A DNA stretch of 15,413 bases. Source: an uncultured Clostridia bacterium (lineage in GTDB: Bacteria; Bacillota; Clostridia; TANB77; CAG-508). The position numbers and the translations under genes are program-made. Positions 13,921 through 15,413 of this stretch are shown in pieces (positions within the stretch are counted from its first letter, which is position 1; each line of letters opens with the position of its first letter). The stretch spans positions 1 through 15,413 of the forward strand of contig CAQUBD010000037.1 of NCBI GenBank assembly GCA_948891265.1, given 5' to 3'. The notes beneath the pieces are model-generated. The model was not told where the DNA came from, did no database searches, and worked only from the letters and a program-made list of their open reading frames with translations.

Positions 13921-15300
13921 ATGAAAGATTATATTACAATCATAGGAGGAGGACTTGCTGGTTGTGAGGCAGCATATCAAATTGCAAAAGCAGGTATAAA
14001 AGTAAAATTATATGAAATGAAACCAATTAAATTTTCAGAAGCACATTCAAATAAGAATTTAGCTGAAATAGTTTGTAGCAATTCTCTTAAATCTAATTTG
14101 TTAACAAATGCTTGTGGATTATTAAAAGAAGAACTTAGAAGACTTGATTCGCTATTAATTAAAATTGCAGATGAAACTAAAGTACCTGCAGGACAAGCAT
14201 TAGCAGTGGATAGAGAAAAATTCTCTAAAAGAGTAACCGAAGAAATTAATAAGAATCCTTTGATTGAAGTTATACACAAAGAGATAGAAAATGTGGATTG
14301 TGATAATGAAATTGATAGTAAAAATGGAATTGTTATAATTGCTACTGGACCATTGACATCAGAAAAATTAGCTAAAGAGATTGGGAAAATAGCAGGAGAA
14401 GATAAATTATACTTTTATGATGCTGCTGCACCGATAATTAGTAAAGATAGTATCAATTTTGATATTGCTTTTTATGGGAATAGATATGAACAGGAAAAGA
14501 AAAAAGATGAAACTACTGAAGAATGGATGGAGAGGCAAAATAATCAAGAAAAAAGTTATATTAATCTTCCAATGAATAAAGAGGAGTATGAAAACTTTTG
14601 GAAAGCTTTAGTAGAAGCAGAAGTTGTTACATTACATGAGTTTGAAAAAAGAGAAATATTTGAAGGATGTATGCCAATTGAAGTAATGGGCAAAAGAGGA
14701 ATAGATACCTTAAGATATGGGCCTTTAAAGCCAGTGGGATTTGACGACTTAAGAACAGGAAGAAGACCATATGCCATTGTCCAATTAAGACAAGATAATT
14801 CAGAAGGAACGATTTATAACATGGTTGGATTTCAAACTAACTTGAAATTTGGAGAACAAAAGAGAGTATTTAGTATGATTCCAGGTTTAGAAAATGCGGA
14901 GTTTGAAAAATTTGGTGTTATGCACAGAAATACATATATTAATTCTACTAAATTATTAGACAATACTTTTAATTTAAAAAGTAACAATAATATTTATTTT
15001 GCTGGTCAAATTACAGGGGTAGAAGGATATGTAGAATCTATTGCTTCTGGAATGGTCGCGGCTTTAAACGCAATATCAGTCTTTAGGGATGAAGGAAAAA
15101 AACAGGAAAAAAATAAAATTATCTTTTCGGAATATACAGTAATTGGAGCTTTGGCAAAGTACATTTCAACAGAAAATGAAAAGTTTCAACCAATGAATGC
15201 AAATTTTGGAATTTTACCAGAACTAGAAGGAAAAAAGATTAGGGACAAAAGGGAAAGATATATGAAGCTTTCTGAAAGAAGTTTAGAGTATCTTAAATAG
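13921..15300 (+). CDS. trmFO: Methylenetetrahydrofolate-tRNA-(uracil-54-C5) methyltransferase
   Basis: The product has 459 aa from ATG 13921. It makes 5-methyluridine at position 54 of the tRNA T-loop, using methylenetetrahydrofolate as carbon donor and FADH2 as reductant. The N-terminal dinucleotide motif GGGLAGCEAA (9-18) binds FAD; C52 (IVCSNSLKSN) and C250 (FEGCMPIEVMGKRG) match the two conserved reactive cysteines of the family, and FAGQITGVEGYVESIASG near the C-terminus is the family's second FAD-binding block. The start is ambiguous: AAGGAG (13901-13906) is 2 bp from ATG 13909, too close, and 14 bp from ATG 13921, somewhat far; family alignment favours 13921, with the protein beginning MKDYITIIGGG. 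The gene is complete and slightly longer than the Bacillus protein. Its right flank, 15301-15413, shows no recognisable feature. Confidence 0.95.
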   Translation: MKDYITIIGGGLAGCEAAYQIAKAGIKVKLYEMKPIKFSEAHSNKNLAEIVCSNSLKSNLLTNACGLLKEELRRLDSLLIKIADETKVPAGQALAVDREKFSKRVTEEINKNPLIEVIHKEIENVDCDNEIDSKNGIVIIATGPLTSEKLAKEIGKIAGEDKLYFYDAAAPIISKDSINFDIAFYGNRYEQEKKKDETTEEWMERQNNQEKSYINLPMNKEEYENFWKALVEAEVVTLHEFEKREIFEGCMPIEVMGKRGIDTLRYGPLKPVGFDDLRTGRRPYAIVQLRQDNSEGTIYNMVGFQTNLKFGEQKRVFSMIPGLENAEFEKFGVMHRNTYINSTKLLDNTFNLKSNNNIYFAGQITGVEGYVESIASGMVAALNAISVFRDEGKKQEKNKIIFSEYTVIGALAKYISTENEKFQPMNANFGILPELEGKKIRDKRERYMKLSERSLEYLK

Positions 15301-15413
15301 TTATATTACAGATATGTTACAAATAATTTAAAATTATATTAAAATAGCAATAATTCACAGAATATTTTCGTTAGTTGAGAAAGCATAAAACCGTAAGCTT
15401 AAAAATTGTAATA

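Noticed and set aside
15301..15413. Promoter-like TTACAA and TAAAAT after trmFO
   Set aside because: The -35 matches consensus at only three positions in AT-rich DNA, and the downstream gene is outside the window.

Overview
The window is strongly AT-rich, with strong Shine-Dalgarno sites (AAGGAGG type), sigma-A promoters and Rho-independent terminators. TrmFO (the folate-dependent tRNA methylating enzyme), the paired M16B peptidases of the YmfF/YmfH type, the LiaF-like protein and a Spo0E-like small protein together point to a low-GC Firmicute, most likely a spore-forming member of the Clostridia. The species cannot be read from the sequence.

Layout. (1) 114-1692: a promoter and a two-gene overlapping operon for a LiaF-like membrane protein and a membrane-anchored beta-repeat (DUF4097-like) protein, probably an envelope-stress module. 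(2) 1696-2522: a short stand-alone DUF1385/YqhQ-like membrane protein with its own promoter and a strong terminator. (3) 2523-2820: a gene-free stretch made almost entirely of consecutive hairpins; its right end runs into the 3' end of the next gene. (4) 4899-2796, minus strand: an operon of a radical SAM protein with a helix-hairpin-helix and its DUF4130 partner, the pair annotated as 'putative DNA modification/repair'. (5) 4974-5663: an unrecognised two-TM protein. (6) 5684-6040: rpsU (ribosomal protein S21, 56 aa) with a consensus promoter, a structured leader and a terminator. (7) 6039-6766: a second copy of the hairpin element seen in (3), fused to the C-terminal remnant of an Rpn/PDDEXK_2 nuclease-transposase gene, then a hairpin resembling part of the same element. 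(8) 6850-9599: the two M16 peptidase genes, one lacking and one keeping the zinc motif. (9) 9604-9900: a Spo0E-like phosphatase with a perfect 0A box upstream. (10) 10052-13477: a 1111-aa SWIM + SNF2 helicase. (11) 13497-13834, minus strand: an 88-aa orphan, slightly richer in GC than its surroundings. (12) 13909-15300: trmFO.

Most genes are ordinary core genes. The points most worth a second look are: a modular three-hairpin repeat present twice (plus one partial copy) whose arms differ between copies but stay paired; the Rpn remnant, which keeps a clean internal ribosome binding site and start codon for a 99-aa C-terminal protein, the arrangement described for intragenic Rpn antitoxins; a roughly 36-bp motif shared by the promoter regions of the LiaF-like operon and the 88-aa orphan; and the Spo0A box in front of the Spo0E-like gene.
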